Shown here: positions 37,143-45,680 of the stretch, piece after piece
Layout of the letters: each line of letters opens with the position of its first letter
How positions within the stretch are numbered: position 1 is the stretch's first letter
NCBI RefSeq assembly: GCF_026343125.1
Contig: NZ_JAPEMB010000001.1
Location: 2,480,001 to 2,544,000, forward strand
Length of the DNA stretch: 64,000 nt
Origin: Streptomyces sp. NBC_00094
GTDB lineage: Bacteria; Actinomycetota; Actinomycetes; Streptomycetales; Streptomycetaceae
Direction: 5' to 3'
The notes under the pieces: generated by a model
Database searches by the model: none
The model's input: the letters and a program-made list of their open reading frames with translations, nothing else
Told to the model about the DNA's origin: nothing
Program-made: the position numbers and the translations under genes

Positions 37143-37940
37143 ATGTTCGACATCGACCACTACCTCGGGAAACTCGGCCACACCGGCCCGCACCCGGCGC
37201 CCACCCTGGAGACCCTGCGGGTCCTCCACAAGGCGCACCTGATGACCGTCCCGTTCGACAACTTCCTCAACGCGGAGCGCGGTACGGCGATCTGGGACGG
37301 CGTCGACATCGACGTCGACCTGGTCTTCAAGGAGGTCATCGTCGGCGGGCGCGGCGGCGTCTGCTACGAACTCAACGGACTGTTCCGGGCGTTGCTCGGC
37401 CGCCTCGGCTTCGAGGTGGTGGTCTTCTCGGCCGGCGTGCGCGGCCCGGACGGCTCCTTCGGCCCCGAGCTCGAGCACCTCTTCAACGGTGTCCGCGTCG
37501 ACGGCGAGTGGTACCTCGCCGACGTCGGCTACTCCGGCCCGTCGCTGATCGAGCCCGTACGGGTCTCGCCGGAGGCGCAGGAGCAGTACGGCAGCGAGTT
37601 CCGTGTCGTGGAGTCCTCGGCCGCCGACCCCGACGGCGAGGGCTTCCACTACCTGGAGCGCAAGCCGCGCGACGGCGAGTGGGCGACCATCCACCGCTTC
37701 CGGCTCACGGCCCGGGAGTTCTCCGAGTGGCTGGACGCGGAGAACCCGGTCCTCGACGAGTACGCCCGGATGCTGGCCGCGAACGTCACGTACATCCGTG
37801 GGCGGGCCCTGGAGAACGGTCAGCTCACGCTGACCGGCCGGCGGCTGCTGACCGTGGAGGACGGGCGGGAGACGGTGCGGGTCCTGGTCAAGCAGCCCGA
37901 CCTCGACGCCGTGATCAAGAACATCCTGCTGCAGGACTGA
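37143..37940 (+). CDS. rifF: Amide synthase, arylamine N-acetyltransferase fold (RifF homologue)
   Basis: NAT-family protein of 265 residues that releases the polyketide by attack of the AHBA amine on the ACP thioester, forming the ansa macrolactam. The catalytic triad is visible: Cys 74 in GGRGGVCYELNGLF, His 112 in LEHLFNGV, Asp 127 in WYLADVGYSGPS, spaced as in RifF. It follows the last PKS gene by 49 bp. With four extension modules the predicted ring is 13-membered, small for this family. It is the first gene of a block also holding the FAD monooxygenase (30 bp on). Confidence 0.95.
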   Translation: MFDIDHYLGKLGHTGPHPAPTLETLRVLHKAHLMTVPFDNFLNAERGTAIWDGVDIDVDLVFKEVIVGGRGGVCYELNGLFRALLGRLGFEVVVFSAGVRGPDGSFGPELEHLFNGVRVDGEWYLADVGYSGPSLIEPVRVSPEAQEQYGSEFRVVESSAADPDGEGFHYLERKPRDGEWATIHRFRLTAREFSEWLDAENPVLDEYARMLAANVTYIRGRALENGQLTLTGRRLLTVEDGRETVRVLVKQPDLDAVIKNILLQD

Positions 37941-37970
37941 CCGGCCCGACCTGGGCGAGAGGAGAGCACG

Positions 37971-39665
37971 ATGTCTGCGTCGGCTACGAGCGACGCGTGG
38001 TGGCCCGATGACGAGGCCGATCTGCTGGTCGTCGGATACGGCCCGGTGGGGCAGGTCCTCGCGAACCTGATGGCCCTGCGGGGCCGCCGGGTGATCGTCG
38101 TGGAGCGGCACGCCCGGCCGTACACGATGCCGCGCGCGGTCGCCTTCGACGGCGAGGCGGCCCGCATCCTGGCCGCGGCCGGGGTGGCCGACCACCTGGC
38201 CTCGGTCGGCGAGCCGTCCGGTGACTACATGTGGCGCAACGGCGCCGGCCAGGACCTGCTGTACATCGGCGCCGCCGAGGAGCACGGCCGCAACGGCTGG
38301 CCCGAGTCGACGTCCATGTACCAGCCGGGCCTGGAGTCCGCGCTGATCGCGCGTGGCGAGGAGCTCCCGCAGCTGACCGTGTTGCGCGGGTACGAGGCCG
38401 TCGACCTGACCGAGACCGGCGACGGCGTGGAACTGGCCGTCGAGAGCCGGGACGGGGAGCGGCGACTCCTGCGCGGCCGCTGGATCGTGGGCTGCGACGG
38501 CGCCAACAGCTTCGTGCGCCGCCGCATCGGTTCGCCGGCCGTCGATCTGGGCTTCCACCACGAGTGGCTGATCTGCGACATGGTCCTGCACGACCGGCGC
38601 GAGTTCGTCCCGAACAACCTCCAGATCTGCGACCCGGCCCGGCCGCGCACCCAGGTGTCGGCGGGGCCCGGGCACCGGCGGTGGGAGTTCATGCTCCTGC
38701 CCGGTGAGCGCAAGGAGGAGATGGACACCGCCGAGACGGCGTGGCGGCTCCTCGAGCTCTGCGGGATCACCCCCGAGGACGGGGTCATGGAACGGCACGC
38801 GGTGTACGCCTTCCAGGCGAGCACCGTCAAGGAGTGGCGCTCCGGACGGCTGCTGATCGCCGGGGACGCCGCGCACCTGATGCCGCCGTTCGCGGGGCAG
38901 GGCATGAGCTCGGGGTTCCGGGACGTCGCCAACCTGGTGTGGAAGCTGGACCTGGTGCTGTCCGGGTTCGCCGGGGAGTCGCTGCTCGACACGTACGTCG
39001 AGGAACGGCGCGCCCATGTGCAGCACGCGATCGGCATGTCCGTGAACCTCGGCAAGGTCATCTGTCAGACCGACGCCAAGGCGGCCGCCGACCGCGACGA
39101 GGTGATGATCGCGACCCGCGAGCGCAACCTGGCCCGTCCCCAGCAGTCGCCGTTCCAGCCGCTCACCAAGGGGCTGTTGAACCGCGACGAGAAGGGCCGG
39201 CGACGGCCCGGCTCCGGTGACCAGGTGCCGCAGCCGAGGGTGTCGGCGGACGGCGGCGCGGTGGGTCTGTTCGACGAGGTCGTGGGCCAGGGCTTCGCGT
39301 TCGTCTCCCGGGACGATCCGGCGGAGCTCCTGGACGCCGGGCAGCGGGAGTTCCTCGCGCGGCTCGGGGCGCGGCTGGTGTGGTTGCGTGACGCCGACGG
39401 GACGGAGACCGCGGGCCGCCGCGATGCCGCCGCCGGTGACGTACGCGGTCGCGTGGACGTTCTGGACGTCGTCGACGTCGAGGGCACGTTCACGGCGTAC
39501 CTGGACGGGATCGGCGGTGCCGCGGGCATCGGCGGGACCCGGGCGCGGACCGTGCTGGTCCGTCCCGACACCTATGTGTACGGGGCGGCCGCCGACCGGG
39601 CCTCCGCCGGGCTGCTCGTGGACGGCCTGCGCGAGCGGCTGACGGCATCGGCTCCGGTGGCGTGA
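37971..39665 (+). CDS. FAD-dependent aromatic monooxygenase (GdmM / Rif-Orf19 type)
   Basis: Class A flavoprotein hydroxylase of about 564 residues. FAD motifs: VVGYGPVGQVLANL (about 21-34), the DG motif VGCDGANSFVRR, and GRLLIAGDAAHLMPPFAGQGMSSGFRD. The C-terminal thioredoxin-like domain matches phenol/3-(3-hydroxyphenyl)propionate hydroxylases. In other ansamycin clusters a homologue next to the amide synthase oxidises the AHBA ring to hydroquinone or quinone; the same is inferred here. Immediately downstream of the amide synthase, so probably cotranscribed with the PKS operon. Confidence 0.9.
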   Translation: MSASATSDAWWPDDEADLLVVGYGPVGQVLANLMALRGRRVIVVERHARPYTMPRAVAFDGEAARILAAAGVADHLASVGEPSGDYMWRNGAGQDLLYIGAAEEHGRNGWPESTSMYQPGLESALIARGEELPQLTVLRGYEAVDLTETGDGVELAVESRDGERRLLRGRWIVGCDGANSFVRRRIGSPAVDLGFHHEWLICDMVLHDRREFVPNNLQICDPARPRTQVSAGPGHRRWEFMLLPGERKEEMDTAETAWRLLELCGITPEDGVMERHAVYAFQASTVKEWRSGRLLIAGDAAHLMPPFAGQGMSSGFRDVANLVWKLDLVLSGFAGESLLDTYVEERRAHVQHAIGMSVNLGKVICQTDAKAAADRDEVMIATRERNLARPQQSPFQPLTKGLLNRDEKGRRRPGSGDQVPQPRVSADGGAVGLFDEVVGQGFAFVSRDDPAELLDAGQREFLARLGARLVWLRDADGTETAGRRDAAAGDVRGRVDVLDVVDVEGTFTAYLDGIGGAAGIGGTRARTVLVRPDTYVYGAAADRASAGLLVDGLRERLTASAPVA

Positions 39666-39712
39666 GGACGGTGACGCGGGCGCCCGTCCTCCCCCGTACG
39701 GTGCGCCCGTCG

Positions 39713-40159
39713 TCAGCCGGCCATGGCCGGGGTCTTCCCGGCCCCGGCGGCGGCCAGGACCTCGTCGTAGTCGACGCGGGCCCGGTCGATCGCCTCGACG
39801 TGCCGCTCGGCCCAGCCGGTGAGGCCGACCAGCGAGTCGTACAACTCCCGTGCCATCGGCGTCGCCGTGTACTCGACCTTCGGCGGCACGGTCGGGTAGA
39901 CGGTGCGGGTCAGCAGGCCGTCGCGCTCCAGGTTGCGCAGGGTCAGCGTCAGCATGCGGCGGCTGATGCCCTTGACCTGACGCTCCAGTTCGGTGAAACG
40001 GGCCGGGCCCTGGGTGGTGACCAGCAGGATGCCGATACTCCACTTCCCGCTGACCCTGCCGAGGACTTCGAGCACCGAGCAAGCGGCCTGCGCGGCAGGA
40101 GTTTCGCACTCCTTCAGAGCGCTGACCTCGGTGGTCACATCGATGTTCCCCTGAGACAT
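39713..40159 (-). CDS. HxlR-family transcriptional regulator (second copy)
   Basis: DNA-binding protein of 148 residues; ATG 40159 chosen because AAGGAGG lies about nine bases upstream. Winged helix: VSGKWSIGILLVTTQGPARFTELERQVKGISRRMLTLTLRNLERDGLL. Closely related to the HxlR at 7642-8022. Its N-terminal extension has two Cys (KECETPAAQAACSVLE) near where redox-active HxlR/QorR/YodB-type proteins carry theirs, so quinone or thiol sensing is plausible. Divergent from the MFS exporter gene, with two palindromes between; it probably represses or derepresses that pump. Confidence 0.9.
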   Translation of the reverse strand: MSQGNIDVTTEVSALKECETPAAQAACSVLEVLGRVSGKWSIGILLVTTQGPARFTELERQVKGISRRMLTLTLRNLERDGLLTRTVYPTVPPKVEYTATPMARELYDSLVGLTGWAERHVEAIDRARVDYDEVLAAAGAGKTPAMAG

Positions 40160-40180
40160 AAAAGTGCCTCCTTCCACTCC

Positions 40181-40205
40181 GGACCATGGTCCCAGACCAT
40201 GGTCT
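40181..40205. promoter_or_regulatory. Twin palindromic operator between hxlR and the MFS pump
   Basis: Two perfect 12-bp palindromes, GGACCATGGTCC (40181-40192) and AGACCATGGTCT (40194-40205), repeated with a 13-bp period, 22 bp upstream of the hxlR start codon. Sharing the core GACCATGGTC and lying in a divergent regulator-transporter gap, they are the likely binding sites of the HxlR protein. Confidence 0.75.
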
Positions 40206-40302
40206 CTGTAACAAGACGTGCACTTAGGCAGCCGCCCTGAGTCCGCCGCACTTGTCAGCCCACGTGCAGCAACTCCCCCGAGACTTCAGAAAGAAGAGAG
40301 CC

Positions 40303-41772
40303 GTGACTTCAGAGACGAAAACCAGCTCGCGCGGGCTGGCGCTCGCCATCCTCTGCGCGATGCAGTTGATGATCGTCCTGGACGGGACGATCGTGACGGT
40401 CGCCCTGCCCACCATCCAGAGCGAACTCGGTTTCTCCCAGGGCGGGCTGTCCTGGGTGGTCAACTCCTACCTCATCGCCTTCGCCGGTCTGCTCCTCCTC
40501 TCCGGCCGCCTGGGCGACCTGCTCGGCACCAAGAAGGTCTTCCTCTCCGGCCTGGTGACCTTCACCCTCGCCTCCCTGCTGTGCGGCATCGCCACCAACC
40601 AGGAGATGCTGATCGGCGGCCGCTTCCTCCAGGGCGTGGGTGCCGCGCTGGCCTCCGCCGTGGTGCTCGGCATGATCATCGGGCTCTACCAGGAGCCGGG
40701 CGAGCAGGTCAAGGCCATGGGCATCTACGGCTTCGTCTCCGCGGGCGGCGCCTCGCTCGGCCTCATCGCCGGCGGTGTCATCACCGAGACCCTGGGCTGG
40801 CACTGGGTCTTCCTCATCAACCTGCCGATCGGCGCGGTCGCGCTGGTCTCCGGTCTGAAGCTGCTGAGCGGCCGTCCGGGCCTCGGTCTGAAGGCCGGTG
40901 CCGACGCGATCGGCGCGGTCCTGGTCACCGCGGGTCTCTCGCTGGGCGTCTTCACCATCTCGCAGGTCTCGGACGACACGTTCACCGCCGGTGAGCTCTC
41001 CCTGTACGGCGCGCTCTCGGTCCTGTTCCTCGTCGGCTTCCTCATCCGCCAGGCCAAGGCCGCGCGTCCGCTGCTCGCCCTGCGCATCTTCCGCAACCGC
41101 GAGATCTCCGGCGCCAACCTCACGGTGGTGCTGCTCTTCGCGGCCGGCTTCGGCTTCCAGTTCCTCAACGCCCTCTACCTCCAGCGGATCCTCGGCTTCG
41201 ACTCGATGCAGACCGGCCTCGCGTTCCTGCCGGCGCCGATCGTCATCGGCACCATGTCGCTCTTCTTCACCTCGAAGCTGACCGCCAAGTTCGGCACCCG
41301 CCGTGTGCTCCTCTCCGGCCTGTTCTTCCTCGCCATCGGTCTGCTGCTGCTCAGCCGGGCGCCCGTCGACGGCAACTACGCCACGGACGTCCTGCCGACG
41401 CTGATCATCCAGGGCTTCGGCATGGGTCTCACCGTCCCGGCGGTCATCATGCGGGCCATGTCGGGCGCCGCTCCCTCCGACGCCGGTCTCGCCTCCGGTC
41501 TGAACACCACCGCCCAGCAGGCGGGCGCCGCGGTCGGCCTGGCGGTCCTCGCCACCGTGGCCACCACCTACAGCAACAACCTGATCGCCGAGGGCACCCA
41601 GCAGGTGCAGGCGCTGCGGGACGGCTACAGCCTCGGCTTCCAGCTCTCCGCCGGCTTCGTCCTCGCCGCCTGGCTCGTGACCTTCTTCGTCCTGCGGGAC
41701 AAGCCGGCCGCCGACCAGGCCGTGAAGTCCGACGCGGCGGCCGCCCCCGCCGAGCCCGTCGTCATCCACTGA
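40303..41772 (+). CDS. MFS drug exporter, DHA2 (14-TM, EmrB/QacA) type
   Basis: Integral membrane proton antiporter of about 489 residues. The GTG at 40303 is preferred (AAGAGAG upstream; protein then begins with a short hydrophilic head and TM1 LALAILCAMQLMIVLDGTIVTVALPTI). The motif after TM2, LLLLSGRLGDLLGTKKVFL, and motif C (GFVSAGGASLGLIAGGVI) mark DHA2 drug pumps. Fourteen hydrophobic segments can be counted. Divergent from hxlR with twin operators, so likely the self-resistance/export pump for the ansamycin. Followed by a strong hairpin. Confidence 0.92.
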   Translation: MTSETKTSSRGLALAILCAMQLMIVLDGTIVTVALPTIQSELGFSQGGLSWVVNSYLIAFAGLLLLSGRLGDLLGTKKVFLSGLVTFTLASLLCGIATNQEMLIGGRFLQGVGAALASAVVLGMIIGLYQEPGEQVKAMGIYGFVSAGGASLGLIAGGVITETLGWHWVFLINLPIGAVALVSGLKLLSGRPGLGLKAGADAIGAVLVTAGLSLGVFTISQVSDDTFTAGELSLYGALSVLFLVGFLIRQAKAARPLLALRIFRNREISGANLTVVLLFAAGFGFQFLNALYLQRILGFDSMQTGLAFLPAPIVIGTMSLFFTSKLTAKFGTRRVLLSGLFFLAIGLLLLSRAPVDGNYATDVLPTLIIQGFGMGLTVPAVIMRAMSGAAPSDAGLASGLNTTAQQAGAAVGLAVLATVATTYSNNLIAEGTQQVQALRDGYSLGFQLSAGFVLAAWLVTFFVLRDKPAADQAVKSDAAAAPAEPVVIH

Positions 41773-41794
41773 CGTCGACGCGACCGGATGCTCT

Positions 41795-41843
41795 ACGGAC
41801 CGGAGCGTGGCCGGTGTTCCTCACCGGCCGCGCTCCGGTCCGT
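41795..41843 (+). terminator. Hairpin terminator after the MFS pump
   Basis: Long inverted repeat: arms ACGGACCGGAGCG and complement enclosing a second stem GGCCGGTG/CACCGGCC with a TTCCT-type loop, 22 bp after the stop. Confidence 0.8.
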
Positions 41844-41850
41844 TCGGCGC

Positions 41851-41931
41851 TGGTTCAACCGGCTCGGCAGGCTTGGCCGATTCGACCGGCTCGACTGGTT
41901 CGGCCGACTCCCGGCTGATTCGGCGAACGGC
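41851..41931. repeat. Degenerate CCGGCTCG / TTCGGCCGA repeats
   Basis: A low-complexity stretch of related units (ACCGGCTCG, TTGGCCGATTCGACC, TTCGGCCGACTC) between the MFS terminator and the next gene. No gene supported; the rest of the gap to 42006 is AT-richer leader with AAGGGG before the GTG. Confidence 0.5.
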
Positions 41932-42006
41932 TTTCGGTCAACAGATCACTGAGATCGACTTTCCTTCACTTGCAGATACAGACAACACAGATCAAGGGGT
42001 TTCACC

Positions 42007-43107
42007 GTGGCGGACAGGATCCGAGTAGGAGTGGTCGGGGCGCACGCCGAACGCGGCTGGGGACGCGCCATCCATCTGCCCGCCCTCGCGGCCTCGCAGG
42101 ACGACTACGAGATCACCGCGGTCGCCGGTACGAGCCAGGCCTCGGCCGACGCGGCGGCCGGCGTGTGGGGAGCCCGGCACGCCTTCGGCGACGCCCGGGC
42201 GCTGATGGAGCACCCCGAGGTCGACCTGGTCACCGTCGCCGTCCAACTCCCGCAGCGGGACGGCCTGGTGGACGCGGCGATCGCGGCCGGCAAGCACGTG
42301 TACAGCGAGTGGCCGCTGGCGCTGGACGCGGAGACCGCCGAGCGGTTCCGGACGAGCGCGGAGGCGGCCGGCGTCCGGCACGCGGTGGGGCTGCAGTCCC
42401 GGCACCACCCGATGGTGCGGTACCTGCGCGACCTGCTCGCGGAGGGCGTGGTCGGCGAGGTGCTGTCCACCTCGCTCACCTACTCGATCTCGTCGCCGGA
42501 GGTCTGGTCGCAGCGGTACGCGGCGCTGTTCGACCACACCAAGGGCGTCAACCACGTGGCGGTCGTCGGCGGCCACTCCCTCGACATGTACGGGTCGATC
42601 GTGGGCGGATTCGCCGAGCTGTCCGCGAGCCTGACGACCCGGATCCGCACGATCACCCTGCAGGAGACGGGCGAGCCTCTCGCGGTGACCTCGCCGGACC
42701 AGATCGTGGTGGCGGGTCTGCTGGAGTCGGGCGCCGCGTCGACCGTCCACTTCATGACGGGCGGTCCGCGGGGCGACGGCTTCCGCATCGAGGTACACGG
42801 GCGGGCCGGCCGGTTCGTGCTGCGCTCCACCGACGACTCGCTGGTGGGCCCGGAGTTCGTGCTCACGCTCGCGGAGGCGAACGGCGGTCCCGTCGAGACG
42901 CTCGCGCTGCCGTCGCGCTACCTTCCGGCGCTGAACGGGGCGCCGTCGCCGGTGGCCAACGTGCACCGGGTGTACGCGGACCTGGCCCGGGCGATCCGTA
43001 CCGGCGAGTCCTTCGACCCCGACTTCGGCACGGCGGTCCGTACGCACCGTCTGCTGGACGCGATCAAGCGGTCCGCCGCGACGGGTGAGCGGCAGCGGCT
43101 GGGCTGA
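42007..43107 (+). CDS. Gfo/Idh/MocA-family oxidoreductase
   Basis: NAD(P)-dependent oxidoreductase of 366 residues, GTG start with AAGGGG upstream. The Rossmann motif is VGVVGAHAERGWGRAIHLPAL (a lengthened loop), and the Lys-Pro motif reads YSEWPLAL, so the usual catalytic Lys before Pro is Trp. His 173-type catalytic region reads NHVAVVGGHSLDMYGSIVG. It resembles galactose/lactoside dehydrogenases more than RifL. Substrate unknown; a post-PKS or sugar oxidation is possible. Monocistronic, with hairpins before and after. Confidence 0.85.
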   Translation: MADRIRVGVVGAHAERGWGRAIHLPALAASQDDYEITAVAGTSQASADAAAGVWGARHAFGDARALMEHPEVDLVTVAVQLPQRDGLVDAAIAAGKHVYSEWPLALDAETAERFRTSAEAAGVRHAVGLQSRHHPMVRYLRDLLAEGVVGEVLSTSLTYSISSPEVWSQRYAALFDHTKGVNHVAVVGGHSLDMYGSIVGGFAELSASLTTRIRTITLQETGEPLAVTSPDQIVVAGLLESGAASTVHFMTGGPRGDGFRIEVHGRAGRFVLRSTDDSLVGPEFVLTLAEANGGPVETLALPSRYLPALNGAPSPVANVHRVYADLARAIRTGESFDPDFGTAVRTHRLLDAIKRSAATGERQRLG

Positions 43108-43140
43108 ACTCCCCGGCCGTAGTGGTGGTTCCGGATACGA

Positions 43141-43175
43141 CGGAGGCCGCCTCCAGACTCTGGAGGCGGCCTCCG
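43141..43175. terminator. Hairpin terminator
   Basis: Perfect 16-bp stem (CGGAGGCCGCCTCCAG and complement) with an ACT loop between the oxidoreductase (+) and the DUF2306 gene (-); followed by short CGTCCGTAC-type repeats up to about 43202. Confidence 0.85.
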
Positions 43176-43217
43176 TCCGTACGTCCGTGCGTCCGTCCGT
43201 ACCGCGAGGGCGGGGGA

Positions 43218-44012
43218 TCAGGACGACTTCGCCAGCGCGGCCTTGCGTCGGGCCTCGCGGGCCTTGTAGCGGGCGGTGGCGCCCCGCTCGATCAGCCACC
43301 ACTCGGCGATGAGGAGAGGAATGATCCAGCCCGGCCAGGACGCGAGTCCGGCACGGGCCTGACCCCAGGCGATCAGGGTCGGGATGTCCGTGGTGATCGG
43401 CGGCGGCAGGACCGTGTGGTCGTAGACGACGCCGAGGATACGGCTGACGATGATGGACAGCGTCAGCGCGAAGCTGCGGACCATCCAGCGCTTGTGCTCG
43501 TCGAGGCGGCGCTGCAGGGCCATCCGGAAGCCCATGATCGCGGTGCCGGCCCACAGGGTCGACGAGGTGATGGTCGCCAGCTGCATCGAGAGACCGGACG
43601 GGCTGACCAGCGCGACGGCGATGCTGCAGACCGCGGCGGGCAGGACGCCGGCCATGACGTACAGGCGTCCGCTGACCCGGTGGACCAGCGGGTGGCGGTC
43701 ACGAAGCACCGGCCACACCTGCAGGCAGCAGGTGATCAGGGCGATCGTGCCGAAGACGACGTGGGCCGCGAGCACCGGGTAGTGCCAGGCGTGGCCGGGG
43801 TGCGGCGGGATCTTGGAGTCCGCCGGGTCGAAGGTGAGGTAGGGCGGCACCGCGTAGAAGATGAATATCGCGGCCACGGTCGCGAGCGGGCCGACCCAGG
43901 GGCGCCGCCACCAGGGTACGGACGGGCGGGTGTCGGCAGGCCGCCGCCCGGTGCCGGAGGCTCTTTCCGGCTCGCCGGAAGCTCTCTCCGGCTCGGTCGT
44001 CGTGATCGTCAC
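43218..44012 (-). CDS. DUF2306-type membrane protein
   Basis: Membrane protein of about 264 residues. The GTG at 44012 is chosen (AGGAGA six bases upstream; longer frame is not coding). A hydrophilic head with two PERASG units precedes about six membrane segments (VGPLATVAAIFIFYAVPPYL, YPVLAAHVVFGTIALITCCLQVWP and others). Typical DUF2306 motifs: HRVSGRLYVMAGV and DEHKRWMVRSFALTLS. Function of the family is not established; conserved His residues suggest haem or metal binding. It follows the ferredoxin gene in the same direction but a large hairpin lies between. Confidence 0.8.
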   Translation of the reverse strand: MTITTTEPERASGEPERASGTGRRPADTRPSVPWWRRPWVGPLATVAAIFIFYAVPPYLTFDPADSKIPPHPGHAWHYPVLAAHVVFGTIALITCCLQVWPVLRDRHPLVHRVSGRLYVMAGVLPAAVCSIAVALVSPSGLSMQLATITSSTLWAGTAIMGFRMALQRRLDEHKRWMVRSFALTLSIIVSRILGVVYDHTVLPPPITTDIPTLIAWGQARAGLASWPGWIIPLLIAEWWLIERGATARYKAREARRKAALAKSS

Positions 44013-44055
44013 GACCGTTCTCCTGTCTTCATGGTCAGGGCGTGGGGAGCGGGGA

Positions 44056-44130
44056 CCCGGGCCGTTCCGCATCCGAGCCGTGCCCGCCGGCGAGTGCGGC
44101 GGGAGCGACAGCGGTACGGAACGGCCCGGG
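44056..44130 (-). terminator. Long-armed hairpin after the ferredoxin gene
   Basis: Arms CCCGGGCCGTTCCG (44056-44069) and its exact complement (44117-44130); the 47-base loop contains a further small stem (CCCGCC/GGCGGG). Placed 22 bp after the ferredoxin stop. Confidence 0.65.
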
Positions 44131-44151
44131 GCGAGACGCGTGGGGCGCGAC

Positions 44152-44373
44152 TCAGTCGAGCGCGACGAGGGACTCGCCGGTGGCCTCGACGGTGATGTTG
44201 ATGGCCCGGTAGGGGCAGTAGTCGGCGGCGTCGAGCACGTCCTCGTCCGGCTCGATGCGGGACTCGACCGGGACGGCCTTGCCGCCCTCGAGCCGGAACC
44301 GGTCGGGCAGGTTGCCGTTGCAGAGACCGGCACCCATGCAGGCGTGCGGGTCGACCTCGATGTGCCAGGTCAC
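44152..44373 (-). CDS. [3Fe-4S] ferredoxin, P450 partner
   Basis: Small electron carrier of 73 residues, GTG start four bases after the P450 stop. Three cluster ligands are seen: Cys 12 and Cys 18 in CMGAGLC, and Cys 53 in YCPYRAI; Ala occupies the place of the fourth Cys, the pattern of Streptomyces [3Fe-4S] ferredoxins. It delivers electrons to the adjacent cytochrome P450. Gene order BBE oxidase - P450 - ferredoxin with short gaps suggests one operon. Confidence 0.92.
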   Translation of the reverse strand: MTWHIEVDPHACMGAGLCNGNLPDRFRLEGGKAVPVESRIEPDEDVLDAADYCPYRAINITVEATGESLVALD

Positions 44374-44377
44374 CGGG

Positions 44378-45643
44378 TCACCACCGGACGGGCAGGCCGG
44401 CGACGCCGCGGACGACGTTGTCGGTCTTCCACGGGACGTCCTCGGCGGGCACGGCGAGTTCGAGCTCGGGCAGCCGGCGCAGCAGGGTGCCGAGGGCGAC
44501 CTGGAGCTCCAGGCGGGCCAGCGGGGCGCCCAGGCAGTGGTGGATGCCGTGGCCGAACGCGATGTGCGGGTTGTGCTCGCGGGTGAGGTCGAGCTCCTCG
44601 GGGTTCGCGAAGACCCGCGGGTCACGGTTGCCGACCGCCGGGAAGATCATGACGGCCTCGCCGGCCTTCACCTGCTGGCCGCCGAGTTCGAGGTCCTCGG
44701 TGGCGATGCGGGTGTTCTCCGAGTAGGGGCTGAGCGGGGTGACGCGCAGCAGCTCCTCGATGGCCGTGTTGAGCAGCTCCGGGCTGTCGACCAGGCGCTG
44801 CCACTCCTCGCGGCGGGTGAGCAGGATGTACAGGTGGTTGGCGAGCTGGTTCGCCGTGGTGTGGTGGCCGGTCGCGAGGAGGGCGATCGACATGGTGATC
44901 AGCTCCTCCTCGCTCAGCTTGTCCTGCTCGTCGCGGGCGGCGACGAGCGCGGACAGCAGGTCGTCACCGGGCTCGGCGCGACGCTTGGCTATGAGGTCGG
45001 CCATGTACTCGGGGAGCTTCTCGAAGCGCGCCTCGTTCATCTCCTCGACGGTGTGCTCGTCGCCGAGGGTCAGCCAGGTGTCGATCCAGGCGCGGAACTT
45101 GTAGTGGTCCTCGAGCGGGACGTCGAGCATCTCGCAGATGACGGTGATCGGCAGCATCCAGGCGTACTGGGAGGCCAGGTCACCGGTGTTCCCCCCGGCC
45201 AGCATCTTGTCGAGCAGCTCGTCGGCGATCTCCTGGGCGCGCGGGCGGATCTGCTCCACCCGGCGGACGGTGAACGCCTTGGCGACGAGCTTGCGCAGCC
45301 GGCCGTGCTCCGGGTCGTCCATGCTGATGATGTTCAGCTCTTCGAACGTCTTGCGGACCCGGGGGACGTCCTTGCCGACGGTCGCCTCACGGCTGAACCG
45401 GGGGTCGGCGAGGACCGTCTTGACGTCGGCGTGGCGTGTGGCGAGCCACGCCTCGCCGCCGTAGATCATGTCGACGCGGGTGAGCGCCGCTTCCTCGCGC
45501 ACCTCCGCGTACTTCGGGTGCAGGTCGGTGGCGACCGGCTCCCCGAAGGGGTAGGAGGGGACCAGGCCGTGCATGGGGCAGCCCGGAGGGGGCGTGGCGG
45601 CCGCCTGGATCTCCCCGCCGGTCTCGTTGTCGGTGACCGTCAT
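44378..45643 (-). CDS. Cytochrome P450 (CYP105/107-like bacterial class I)
   Basis: P450 of 421 residues from ATG 45643 (GAGAGG upstream). Haem ligand Cys 370 in FGHGIHHCLGAPLARLE; ExxR at 297-300 (ELLR). In the I-helix the usual acid-Thr pair (GHETT or GxDTT) reads GHHTT at 259-263: His 261 replaces the conserved Glu/Asp of the proton relay. An N-terminal CPMHGLVPSYPFGE segment is typical of actinobacterial P450s acting on macrolides. With the ferredoxin it probably makes a post-PKS oxidation of the ansa chain or ring; the site cannot be predicted. Confidence 0.92.
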   Translation of the reverse strand: MTVTDNETGGEIQAAATPPPGCPMHGLVPSYPFGEPVATDLHPKYAEVREEAALTRVDMIYGGEAWLATRHADVKTVLADPRFSREATVGKDVPRVRKTFEELNIISMDDPEHGRLRKLVAKAFTVRRVEQIRPRAQEIADELLDKMLAGGNTGDLASQYAWMLPITVICEMLDVPLEDHYKFRAWIDTWLTLGDEHTVEEMNEARFEKLPEYMADLIAKRRAEPGDDLLSALVAARDEQDKLSEEELITMSIALLATGHHTTANQLANHLYILLTRREEWQRLVDSPELLNTAIEELLRVTPLSPYSENTRIATEDLELGGQQVKAGEAVMIFPAVGNRDPRVFANPEELDLTREHNPHIAFGHGIHHCLGAPLARLELQVALGTLLRRLPELELAVPAEDVPWKTDNVVRGVAGLPVRW

Positions 45644-45680
45644 CGCAAGTGCCTCTCTAGGGTGGTGTGGTGAGGTGGTG

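Noticed and set aside
41807..42028. Plus-strand ORF of 73 codons between the MFS and Gfo genes
   Set aside because: Made of TGSA-type low-complexity repeats, overlaps a terminator and the next gene start, and lacks a ribosome binding site.
43218..44333. Longer N-terminus for the DUF2306 protein reaching into the ferredoxin gene
   Set aside because: GTG 44012 has a good ribosome binding site; upstream residues are a shadow of the hairpin and the ferredoxin gene.
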